From G963675935 sp963803125 (lineage in GTDB: Bacteria > Planctomycetota > Planctomycetia > Pirellulales > Thermoguttaceae): a stretch of 64,000 nt of DNA. Below are positions 52,215 through 61,700 of the stretch, one piece after another (the stretch's first letter is position 1; every line of letters starts with the position of its first letter). The notes under the pieces are model-generated. The model was not told the DNA's origin, ran no database searches, and saw only the letters and a program-made list of their open reading frames with translations. The position numbers were made by a program, and so were the translations under genes. Where the stretch lies: NCBI GenBank assembly GCA_963803125.1, contig CAWDLR010000003.1, positions 2,356,001 through 2,420,000 on the forward strand, given 5' to 3'.

Positions 52215-52375
52215 CACGATTGGGGGAGGCGGAGGGTGGGAGGCGGAGGGTGGGAGGCGGAGGGCGGAGGGTGGAAGGCGGAGGGCGGAAGGTGAGCCTT
52301 TCCCGCCACTGTCCACTGCCGACTGCCGACTGCCCGCCGCCTCCGCTAGGCACTGAAGTGCCCAACCCCCCCTCT
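52215..52375. repeat. GGAGGCGGAGGGTG tandem and palindrome block upstream of leuS
   Basis: Tandem purine units of 14 bases and variants (GGGAGGCGGAGGGT) at about 52224-52295, then CCACTGCCGACTGCC heptamers and the palindrome GGCACTGAAGTGCC near 52350. The order heptamers - CCGCCTCC - palindrome is the same as at 34500-34585. No gene is seen in 52105-52574. Confidence 0.85.
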
Positions 52376-52520
52376 CACCCCCCTCGACCGATGCGGCCGC
52401 GCCCGCCTTTGCCCCAAGAGCCTGAATCGCTAGAATCACGGTTTCATCCTATTATTTAGGTGTTGACACCCACGGTGCGACAAAACCCCTGCGACGACCG
52501 CAGGCGCCCGGCGTTTTTCA

Positions 52521-52573
52521 CTGACCCCTGACCCCTGGCCTCTGCCCCCTAGCCCCAGCCTCTAGCCCCTACC
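52521..52573. repeat. CTGACCC-type pyrimidine heptamers abutting the leuS start
   Basis: CTGACCCCTGACCCCTGGCC and decaying copies (CTCTGCCCCCTAGCCCC) run to one or two bases before the leuS ATG. There is no ribosome binding site in this tract. Confidence 0.85.
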
Positions 52574-52574
52574 A

Positions 52575-55486
52575 ATGCCCCGCTACAATCCCGCCGTCAT
52601 CGAGCCCAAGTGGCAGAAGTTCTGGGACGAGAACCGGACGTTCGCCTGCCCCGCGCTGCCGAAAGGCCGCAAGCTCTACGTCCTGGACATGTTCCCCTAT
52701 CCGAGCGGCGACGGGCTACACGTCGGCCACCCCGAGGGCTACACCGCCACCGACATCGTCTGCCGCTACCAGCGGATGCGGGGCACGAGCGTGATGCACC
52801 CGATGGGCTGGGACGCCTTCGGCCTGCCCGCCGAGCAACACGCCAAGAAGACCGGCACCCACCCGCGGACGACGACCGAAAAGAACATCAGCAATTTCCG
52901 CCGCCAGTTGAAGATGCTCGGCTTCTCCTACGACTGGGGCCGCGAGCTGGCCACCACCGACGTCGATTATTTCCGCTGGACGCAGTTCATTTTCCTGCTG
53001 TTGTTCGACACCTGGTTCGACCCTGCGATGAAGCGTGGCCGGCCGATCGCCGAGTTGCCTATCCCCGACGACGTAACCGACGAAGGGGACGAGGCGATCG
53101 AGCGATTCCGCGACGAACATCGCCTGGCCTACCAGCTCGACGCCCCGGTCAACTGGTGCCCGGCCCTGGGCACCGTGCTGGCCAACGAGGAGGTGCAAGG
53201 CGGCGTGAGCGAGCGCGGCGGCCATCCCGTCGTCCGCATCCCCCTGCGGCAGTGGATGCTGCGAATCACGGCCTACGCCGACCGGCTCGAACGCGACCTC
53301 GAAGGGCTCGACTGGCCCGAGAGCATCAAAATCCTGCAGCGCAATTGGATCGGCCGCAGCACCGGTGCCGAGGTCGATTTCTTCATCGGCACGATCGCGG
53401 AGAAGGACTGGATTGTCAATGCCACGGTGCGCGGAGGATCGAAAGTCGATTCCGTCAACGTTACGACTGCCGAGAAGGGGCGGGTGCCGTCGCAGCGGGA
53501 ATACGAGGGCTGGCTGGCCGATCGCAAGTTGGGCGGCTGGCCGCGGAAGCCCGACGAGCAGGTTTTGCGGATTTACACGACCCGGCCCGACACGCTCTTC
53601 GGAGCTACGTACATGGTCATCGCGCCGGAACATCCGTTTGTCGAACGGCTGACCACACCTGAGCAGGCCGACGCGGTCCGGGCGTATTGCCAAAAGGCCG
53701 CATCGAAGAGCGACCTCGACCGCACCGATCTGGCCAAGGAAAAGACGGGCGTCTTCACCGGCTCCTACGCGATCAATCCCGTCAACGGCGAAGCGATTCC
53801 GATCTGGGTCGCCGATTACGTCTTAATTAGTTACGGCACCGGCGCGATCATGGCCGTGCCGGCGCACGATGAACGCGACTTTGACTTCGCCAAAGTGTAT
53901 CAAATTCCTATCAAGGCGGTCGTCACTCCCGCTGGACAGCGGTCGTCGCAGTTTGGTGGCAGCACCAGTGCGGAAGCATTTGCACAAATGGCCGCGCAGG
54001 ATGAAATGTATGACAGATGGTGTGAAGAGGTTCGCGCGGGCAGCGTTGTCTACACCGGAAACGCCAGGACGGTTGTTGTTGGAGAAGTGCGGTTTGATCT
54101 CGAAGGTGACGACTATGCCATCAATTCCGGCCCGTACAACGGCCTGACCACGCCAGAGTTCAAGAAGAAGATTGCCGAAGACCTTGCCGAAAAGGGTCTC
54201 GGCCGCTCGGCGGTCAACTACAAACTTCGCGACTGGCTCTTTAGCCGGCAGCATTTCTGGGGCGAACCGTTCCCGATCCTGCACGAACTTGATTCCGACG
54301 GCAACCCCACCGGACGGATCCGCGCTCGACCCTTCGGAGCTGCCGCTCGATCTGCCCGCCCGGATGCAGTTCGACGCGAAGCACGACGAGCCGACGCCGC
54401 CGCTGGACAAGGCCCCGTCGAGTTGGCTCTACGTGTTTCGCGATGGCCGTCGCTACAAGCGCGAGACCAACACCATGCCGCAATGGGCCGGCTCCTGCTG
54501 GTACTATCTGCGATTTCTCGACCCGAAGAACGCCGACGCCCCGGTCGATCCAAACATCGAGAAGGCGTGGATGCCGGTCGATCTCTACGTTGGCGGGGCG
54601 GAGCACGCGGTCTTGCACCTGCTCTACGCCCGCTTCTGGCATAAGGTGCTCTTCGACCGCGGCTACGTCAGCGGCCTGGAGCCGTTCCAGCGGCTGGTCA
54701 ACCAGGGGATGATCCTCGGCGAGAACAACGAGAAGATGTCCAAGAGCCGCGGCAACGTGGTCAATCCCGACGAGGTGGTGCGCGAATACGGGGCCGACGC
54801 CCTGCGGCTCTACGAGATGTTCATGGGCCCGCTCGAATCAGTCAAGCCCTGGAGCATGGACGGCGTCAGCGGCGTGCGCGGCTTCTTGGACCGCGCCTGG
54901 CGGATGATCATCGACGATCGGGCCGAGTCGATGCAACTGAACGCCGCCGTGCAAGACGTTCGAGCCCACGGCCGAGCAGAACCGCATCTTGCACAGAACG
55001 ATCAAGGCGGTCACCAACGACCTGGAGCAACTCTCCTTCAACACGGCCATCGCGCGGATGATGGAGTTCACGAACTTCTTCCTCAAGGAAGAGGTCCGCC
55101 CCAAGACCGCAATGCAGCGTTTCGTCCTGCTCTTGTCCCCGTTCGCTCCGCACCTGGCCGAGGAGCTTTGGCAGGCACTCCATTCTCCCCTCTCCCGTTC
55201 CGGGAGAGGGGCAGGGGGTGAGGGCAGCACGTCGAGCGAATCCACCCTCGCCTACCAACCCTGGCCCATCTTCGACGAATCCGCCATTCGCGAAGACACG
55301 ATCGAGATTCCCGTCCAGATCAACGGCAAGCTCCGCTGGCGGATCCAAGTTCCCGCCGGCATCGACCAGCCCTCGTTGGAAGCCGCCGCCCGCGGCGACG
55401 CAAAAGTCGCCGAGTTGCTGGCCGGCAAAACGGTCGTCAAAGCGATCGTCGTCCCCGGCCGCTTGGTCAATTTCGTAGTGAAATAG
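52575..55486 (+). CDS. leuS: Leucyl-tRNA synthetase, with two +1 frameshifts and a repeat insertion
   Basis: Class I synthetase of 969 residues after correction. Frame 1 (from 52575) has the HIGH-type motif LHVGHPEGYTATD, GWDAFGLPAEQHA and the editing domain (TTRPDTLFGATYMVIAPEHP). Removing one base near 54315-54322 joins it to LDPSELPLDLP and then to DLYVGGAEHAVLHLLYARF and KMSKSRGNVVNPDEV. Removing one T at 54959-54960 gives AVQDVEPTAEQNRI and the anticodon-binding part, ending at 55486. A hairpin repeat inserts SPLSRSGRGAGGEGS at about 55184-55225. Two independent extra bases in an essential gene point to sequencing error. No Shine-Dalgarno is visible. Confidence 0.93.
55184..55225. repeat. 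CCCTCTCCC/GGGAGAGGGG element inside leuS
   Basis: CTCCCCTCTCCCGTTCCGGG-AGAGGGGCAGGGGGTGAGGGC; same unit as at 31123-31164 in inverted orientation. It is translated between ELWQALH and the conserved AYQPWPIFDES. Confidence 0.9.
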
Positions 55487-55494
55487 GAGGTTAC

Positions 55495-55989
55495 ATGCCC
55501 AAGCCCATCTTCATATTCAAGGTAGCCCTGGCCGGCCAGAAAAGCATCTGGCGCAAGATCGCCATGCGTGGAAACCAGACGCTCGACGACCTGCACGAAG
55601 CCATCTTCGACGCTTTCGATCGTTTCGACGAGCACCTCTACTCCTTCTACTTTCCCCCGCCGCGCACAAAGAAACTAACCATGTCGAAGGTGCGGGACTA
55701 CACCGAGTACAGTTGCCAGGAGGTGTGCGAAGACGAAGGGCCGTTCTCCGACGATAGCGTACAAAGCGCCGAGGAGACGGAGGTCGCGTCGCTAAACCTC
55801 AAGCCGAAGCAGCTCTTCTTCTACCTCTTCGACTTCGGCGATGAGTGGTGGCACGAAATCACCGTCGAATCGATCGACACCCCCGCCGAAAAAGGCAAAT
55901 ACCCCCGCGTCGTCGATTCCCGCGGCGAATCGCCGCCGCAATATCCCGACTACGAAGACGACGAAGATTACGACGAGGACGACGAATAA
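55495..55989 (+). CDS. PRiA4 ORF-3-like protein
   Basis: A 164-residue protein of the plasmid pRiA4b ORF-3/TnpR-like family: FIFKVALAGQKSIWRKIAMR then NQTLDDLHEAIFDAFDRFDE, HLYSFYF, and LFFYLFDFGDEWWHEITVES near the C-terminus, ending in an acidic Asp/Glu/Tyr tail. The family is widespread but has no known activity. GGAGG at 55487-55491 is directly after the leuS stop, so translation is probably coupled with leuS. Confidence 0.82.
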   Translation: MPKPIFIFKVALAGQKSIWRKIAMRGNQTLDDLHEAIFDAFDRFDEHLYSFYFPPPRTKKLTMSKVRDYTEYSCQEVCEDEGPFSDDSVQSAEETEVASLNLKPKQLFFYLFDFGDEWWHEITVESIDTPAEKGKYPRVVDSRGESPPQYPDYEDDEDYDEDDE

Positions 55990-56019
55990 CAACCTGCGAC
56001 AGCCGTCGGGCACAGAGTA

Positions 56020-56110
56020 TCTCGTTTAGCCGGCGGGCTTGCCCGCCGCGACCTTGACGGTGAGTTTTGCGGCCAATTCCGCGGCGGGCAAGCCCGCCGG
56101 CTAAACGAGA
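56020..56110. repeat. Perfect 31-bp inverted repeat with GTTTAGC tag between convergent genes
   Basis: Arms 56020-56050 and 56080-56110 match exactly (TCTCGTTTAGCCGGCGGGCT...) with the inner palindrome CGGGCTTGCCCG. It stands between the ends of the PRiA4-like and membrane-protein genes and could fold in transcripts from both, although it has no T-tract. Confidence 0.92.
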
Positions 56111-56155
56111 TTACCGTGACGCTTGCGACGCGAGATTCGCTCGCCAACGCGATCG

Positions 56156-57808
56156 TCAGGGATTGTCCGCCGAGATCGGCTTGCCCTGGAAGTCGGCCTG
56201 ACGGCTGTGCAACTCGTAGCCCTTCGGCGTCAAACGGTAGACGAAATCGCCGCCGTCAAAGGGGTCTTTCGGCACCTTGGGCAGATAGCGGGGCACAAGA
56301 TCGGCAAGAGTCGCCGGATTCCGCCCGTGCTGCAACGAGTACGCCTGGACTGCAAGCTCGCATAGGAGTAAACGGGATTGTGCCAGTTCCCGGTCGGAGG
56401 CGTATGCAACGGCTTTTCGAGCGGGTTCGTACCGATAGCATAGGTCGTTGATTGCGGCGACGAGGCGCCCTTGCCAGCCATAAGCGTTGTCTTGCCAGGC
56501 CGCTTCGCGAGCGAGGCAATCAGCCGTCAATGCCCGCCGGTCGACAAGGGCGGTCAGCGTAGGGAGCAGGGCCAAACACTCTCCCGCGGAAAGCGAGCGC
56601 CGCATTTTGGCGATTCCAGTCCGTCCTATGCCCTCGATCGTCATTCCGACGAGCAAATCGACGAAAAGGCCGCCCCGCATCGCGGCGCGGCCAAGGCGAA
56701 TCGTGTCAGTGTAGGATGCGAGGGCATCCTTGTTGCGCCCCTCCATCGCCGCCAGCGCCCCTTGAGCGTAGAGAGCGCGTGACACCGCTCTGAGCGACTG
56801 CACGTCGCCAAGGGATTTCGCAAAACTCTCATTATCCGGTCGCAACGGAACCTGGCAGGCGTTGTCCAGTGCAGCCCGAACCGGTGCATATACCGGACCG
56901 CACCCGGCGACGAACTTCTTCAACTGCGTATGTGTGGCAGTCTCGAAGACTGGCACGTTGACGGTCTTGATCGAGTCGGCCGCTCGAACCAACTCGTCGT
57001 AACCATTCGGACTCGGCCGGGCCGGTTCCGCGAACGTGTGCGGATTGGCCAGCCGCCAGCAGACGCCGACCACCGGCGCGAGAATCAGCAGCGTTGCGAC
57101 AATGAGCATCGCCCGGCAAATGAGGGCTTGGCGTGGCGCCCATCTTGCATCGGCCGAGGATCGGTGCGCCCTGCGCCACAACCAGAGCCATCCCGCCATG
57201 AGCGCCACGGGAAAGAAAACCGCCATCGGCGGCAGCCGCATCCACCAGCGGCAATTGCTCAGGCCGATCCATGCGGCGGCAATCGTAAACCCGGCCGTGA
57301 CAAAGCCCTCGGCCAGCAGCAACGGCCACGTCGCCCAGACGGCGGCCGGCACTCGGCACAGAACGGCGGACAGCCACGCCGCCAGCACCGCCAGCAGCAG
57401 CATGTCGAGAATCGAGAACTGCCACGGCAAGCGTCGGCCCGCATCCGGCATCGGTCCATTTACTGCCGCGGCCGCTCGCCGCGCCAGCCGCCGGTTTCGC
57501 CACGCCGCCAGGGCGACAATTGTCAATCCGGCCTGAAGCGAATAGACGATCACGAGCTCGTAAGCCGGAATCGTCAGCAGCAGCGAAATGCACCCCAAAA
57601 CGACGGCGGCACGCAGAAACCAATGTCCTCGCCCCAGCCCCGCCCAGATGGCAAGCAACCCAACCACACTCGCCATCAGGATCGTCAGCAGACAAAACAG
57701 CCCCAGTGGCGGCCAGCCGGCCATGATGAAGGACTGCCAGGTCGGCCATCCACCCAACCCGTCAATTTGCACTTTGAATGCCGAGAGCATGGCCCGATTG
57801 TATGCCAT
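56156..57808 (-). CDS. Polytopic membrane protein of unknown function
   Basis: A protein of about 550 residues. About six hydrophobic segments in the first 280 residues (e.g. LFCLLTILMASVVGLLAIWA, ILDMLLLAVLAAWLSAVLCR, LICRAMLIVATLLILAPVVG) are followed by a soluble helical domain (LYAQGALAAMEGRNKDALAS, YTDTIRLGRAAM, GLFVDLLVGMTIEGIG) and an end part KDPFDGGDFVYRLTPKGYEL. The soluble part resembles that of the protein at 39853-41331. Start at 57808 or 57790 cannot be separated. Function unknown. Confidence 0.7.
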   Translation of the reverse strand: MAYNRAMLSAFKVQIDGLGGWPTWQSFIMAGWPPLGLFCLLTILMASVVGLLAIWAGLGRGHWFLRAAVVLGCISLLLTIPAYELVIVYSLQAGLTIVALAAWRNRRLARRAAAAVNGPMPDAGRRLPWQFSILDMLLLAVLAAWLSAVLCRVPAAVWATWPLLLAEGFVTAGFTIAAAWIGLSNCRWWMRLPPMAVFFPVALMAGWLWLWRRAHRSSADARWAPRQALICRAMLIVATLLILAPVVGVCWRLANPHTFAEPARPSPNGYDELVRAADSIKTVNVPVFETATHTQLKKFVAGCGPVYAPVRAALDNACQVPLRPDNESFAKSLGDVQSLRAVSRALYAQGALAAMEGRNKDALASYTDTIRLGRAAMRGGLFVDLLVGMTIEGIGRTGIAKMRRSLSAGECLALLPTLTALVDRRALTADCLAREAAWQDNAYGWQGRLVAAINDLCYRYEPARKAVAYASDRELAQSRLLLCELAVQAYSLQHGRNPATLADLVPRYLPKVPKDPFDGGDFVYRLTPKGYELHSRQADFQGKPISADNP

Positions 57809-57898
57809 TCCCCCTTCCACGCCAACGACATTCAGCCAGACGAGAGTCGCACAGGCCTTGCTCCCAGTGGGCAGCGACGGCCGCGGATTGCCCCCCAA

Positions 57899-58723
57899 AA
57901 CGTCGCCGCTCTCTTGCCACCTCGCTGGTGCGGATTAGGTGCAATTAGCGGAGATCAGTGTTCCCGAGAATGCTCCGCCTTCGCGAATGTGCCGAAGAGG
58001 ATTCGTCTCGCCGCGGGCATTCCGCGTGGCAATTGATAACGCCCGAAGCGTTGGGTACAAAGAATTTCCTTGCACCCGTGCCTTGGTTCTGCTGTAGGCA
58101 CGTATGTTCAGTAAAACGAAGTGCGCGTATCGCCAGGGATGCGTGCCGATCTCCCTTTTGCTCTTTGACAACCGCGGCGCTCGCGACATCATCCCATTTT
58201 TGCAAAAGCCCCCAATCCTTCTTATGCGGCCGAGAGATTTTGCAACCATCTTCCCTATTTTAACAGACCATCTCCGTCCCTTTGCCTTTCGTCGTAACCG
58301 CTTACAGGAAAAGGCCTTGCACGGCTGGCGCCAACACCAGAAATCCGCAAGAGGACGGCGATATTGCTGCAAAACCTCCACCCGCCAGCCCACGCCGCAA
58401 CCGGGTGTCGGGGTTTCTCTGATGGCCGCCCCATCCATTTTCTGATTACCGGCCAGCATTCCCACATGAAGAATGGGGAAGCGTTTTCAACCCGATCAAG
58501 TTACGCGGCATTTGCGCCTGTGCCTTCGGGGGCTTGGCCTCGCGCTTAATTCCGCATTTAGCCCATGTTCGCCAGACGCGCTGCGCGATAAACTCGTGCC
58601 ATTACCACGCAATCTCTTGAGTCTGCATCACCGTGAAGCGCGTGTCGCATATATCGCCGGTTTGAGGCCACTCACCGCCGACTCGGCCCGCTGCGAGTCG
58701 GCACAGTAATGGAGACTTCCGTT
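57899..58723. other. Gene-free 0.8-kb stretch upstream of the giant protein gene
   Basis: Open frames here are short, overlap on both strands and show no family resemblance or good ribosome sites. Only small palindromes such as CGCGGGCATTCCGCG (near 58014) are visible. The stretch looks less GC-rich than its surroundings. It should contain the promoter of the gene beginning at 58724, but no clear -10/-35 pair could be picked. Confidence 0.5.
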
Positions 58724-61700
58724 ATGTTGCTAGACAAACCCATCCAATCTCGCGCGAAATCGCGGCGTTTCTCGAACTCCCCACGGAAGAAGTCCAAGTC
58801 ATGGCTGAGCGGCAAGAGGCGCGGATTCGTTGAACCGCTCGAGCAACGCACGTTGCTGAGCGTCTCGATTCTCAACGGCGGGGGTTTAGGGTACGTCGGG
58901 AATGGCGGCGGCGGCCCGCCTGATATTACCGGCGCCGCCGGACCGACCTGCTACCTCCAGTCCTCGAACAGTAATCTCTCGATTTACGCCAACAAACAAG
59001 CAGGGACCCCAATCATCTCTCAAAACCCTTTCACTTTCTTCTTTAGTGCGGGGATCGGGAACCTGTCGCAAATCGACGCGGGCTCGCAAGCCATTGCCGA
59101 CGTCACCATGGTTTACGACGAATTGATGGGCGCGAATGGGCGATTCATCATCGGCGACCTCGACGCCGATTTAACCACGAACGTCAGCCAATATGTGTTC
59201 GCCGTCTCCAAGTCGAATAATCCAACCACCCTGACCACGGCCGACTGGACCTTCTATCAGATCACCACCACGGAAGGCACGGGCGGAAATACTTCCTGGT
59301 CGGACTACCCCGGCAACCCCGGCTACAACGCTGATGCCTTCGTCGAGACATTTAACATGTTTGGGAACGGTCCGACCGGCACTCAGGTTGTTACCGTCAA
59401 GGCCAGCGATCTGGCTGCCGGCAACCCGCTGGTCACCTCCGGCGCCGGGCAAAACGTTTTTCGCAATGACGTCCCGGGCGGCAATCAAAACTATCGGCCC
59501 ACCACCATGCACGATTCGGCGGCCGGTGACCCGATGTGGTTAGTCCACAATCCCGACAGCGGGACTAGCATCGATGTTGTCAAGATGACCGGCGTCCTTT
59601 CGAACGCCCCTGCCTTCGCCACCACTTCCCTGTCCCTGCCGGCGGCAGACCACTTTGTCGTCTCTGGCGGAATTGCCAACCCCCTCAACCCCGACAACAC
59701 CGCGGCGATAGACGGTGACGACGACGCCGGCGACTTTGCGGAGAACCCTGGCGGCGGCGGGGCGTTTGACCCGGGCAGCCGAATTCTGAAAGCTGGGGAA
59801 TGGAACAACACCATTGTCGCCGCGCACACGGTCGCGGTTGATTCCGGCCAGCCGTACACCCTGGCGTCGGCTCAACCCAATGACAAGAACTTCAACTCCC
59901 AGGGCGGCTCCGGTTACACCGTTGGCGATACCTTGACGGTCAACGGCGGCACGTTCACCACGGCGGCCCAATTGAAGGTTGTAACTGTCGGCGGCGGCGG
60001 CGCGATCACCTCGGTCACTGTGGTCAACGCGGGCAGCTATTCGAGCCTATCGGGAATTAACGGCTCGGTTAGCGGCGGCACCGGCAGCGGCGCCGTCTTC
60101 AGCCTCTTCTTTAGCGGCGAACTCGCCGCCCAGTGGTACGCGATCGACGTGAGCACGGGCACGCCCGCTTTTCAATTGGTCGGCGGCAGCCCGAACGTTG
60201 GCCGCGAAGCCTTCGGCGCCAATACCTACGCTTACGAGCCGGCGATCGACATCAACGCCAGCGGGCAAATCGCCCTGGGCTTCATGGAATCCGACACGCT
60301 TGGAGGAGCTGTCAACGGCGCCACCAAGGGCTTTATCTCGACGTTCGTGACGGCGCGAAAGCCGACCGACCCGGCCGGATCGATGGAAAACATCGTCCTC
60401 GTTCCCAAGGGTACCGGCACCGGTACCATCACCAGCAGGATCGGCGACTTCAGCGGCATGAACGTTGACCCGGTAAACGGCACTTTCTGGCACACCAACG
60501 AGTTTGGCGGCGGCGGGCCCACCGACATTGCCGAAATTGGATTTCTGCCCAACGGCTTTGAACTCCAGAACGGGGTCTTGACCGTTTGTGGCGACGAGGA
60601 TTCGGTAAACGAGAATGACACGTTCAAGCTGGAACGCGAAAGTGCAGACCCAACGTTGCTCGACGTCTTTGTCAACAACAACACGCTCGTGCCCAACTTT
60701 ACGATCGCGATTGCTTCCTTGTCCAAGGTCGCGCTTTACGGCGGCGGCGGCAACAACACCTTGATTGTGAACAGCTCGAATGGCTTGATAACCCTGGGAG
60801 GCGGCGCAGTTCCGAACAACGGCATCGACTGGAATGCCGCCGATGCTTGCCCCGATATGCCCGCCGGCGAGGATGGCTTCAACCAAACGATCCTGCAACA
60901 GTCCGCCGGCCCCAACGCGCCCACGCTGACGACCGACGTGTATACGGTCGGCCCCACCACCCCGGGCAACGGGATTTCCGTGGTCACCGACAGCAGCGGC
61001 AACCGACAGACCGTGAACTTCTACGAAGTGTCGCCCACGTTCGACAGCCTGCCGGCCACGACCTTGACGGTCAACGGCACCGACGCCGCCAACGCCATCA
61101 ACTACACGACCGGCAAGAATTCGTTTGCGAATTTCTACGCCAATCCCCCGGTGTTAGCCCCGACTTGGGGCGAAGTGAGCGTCGATAACCAGGAACCCAT
61201 GGAATTCATCAATAAGGGCAACTTGGTCATCAACGGCCTGGCGGGCAGCGACGATGCCAATCTCAACAATCCGAACACGCCGACCGGCCTGACCGGTACG
61301 ATCACCGTCAACGGCGGCGATCCGACCGGCGCCGATACCATCAATGTCGCCGGTATCAACGGGACCACCGATCATTTCATTGTGTTGCCGACGGCGGCAG
61401 GCAACGGGAACATCCGCGACGTCGATGGCAGTGGCAGCGATATTGCCCCCGAGGTACACTACTCGGGCATGGAAGGCGTGAACGTCACCGGCCAGAACGC
61501 CGATACCGACACCTTGGCGGCGGCGGGGACGGCGGGCGATGACTCGTTCACCTATGATCCCGGCACGACCGCTTCTTCCGGCGAGATCCACGGTTTCGCC
61601 GGCGGCTTCTCCTTCGGCCGCTTGACCTTCAACGGCATCACCGGCTTCGTCACGATGGGGTCGGGTTTGTTCGCCCTGGCCACGAGTTCAGCCAATGGCG

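Noticed and set aside
57935..58465. 176-codon minus-strand frame before the giant gene
   Set aside because: No recognisable family, no ribosome binding site, overlapping open frames on the other strand; treated as non-coding.
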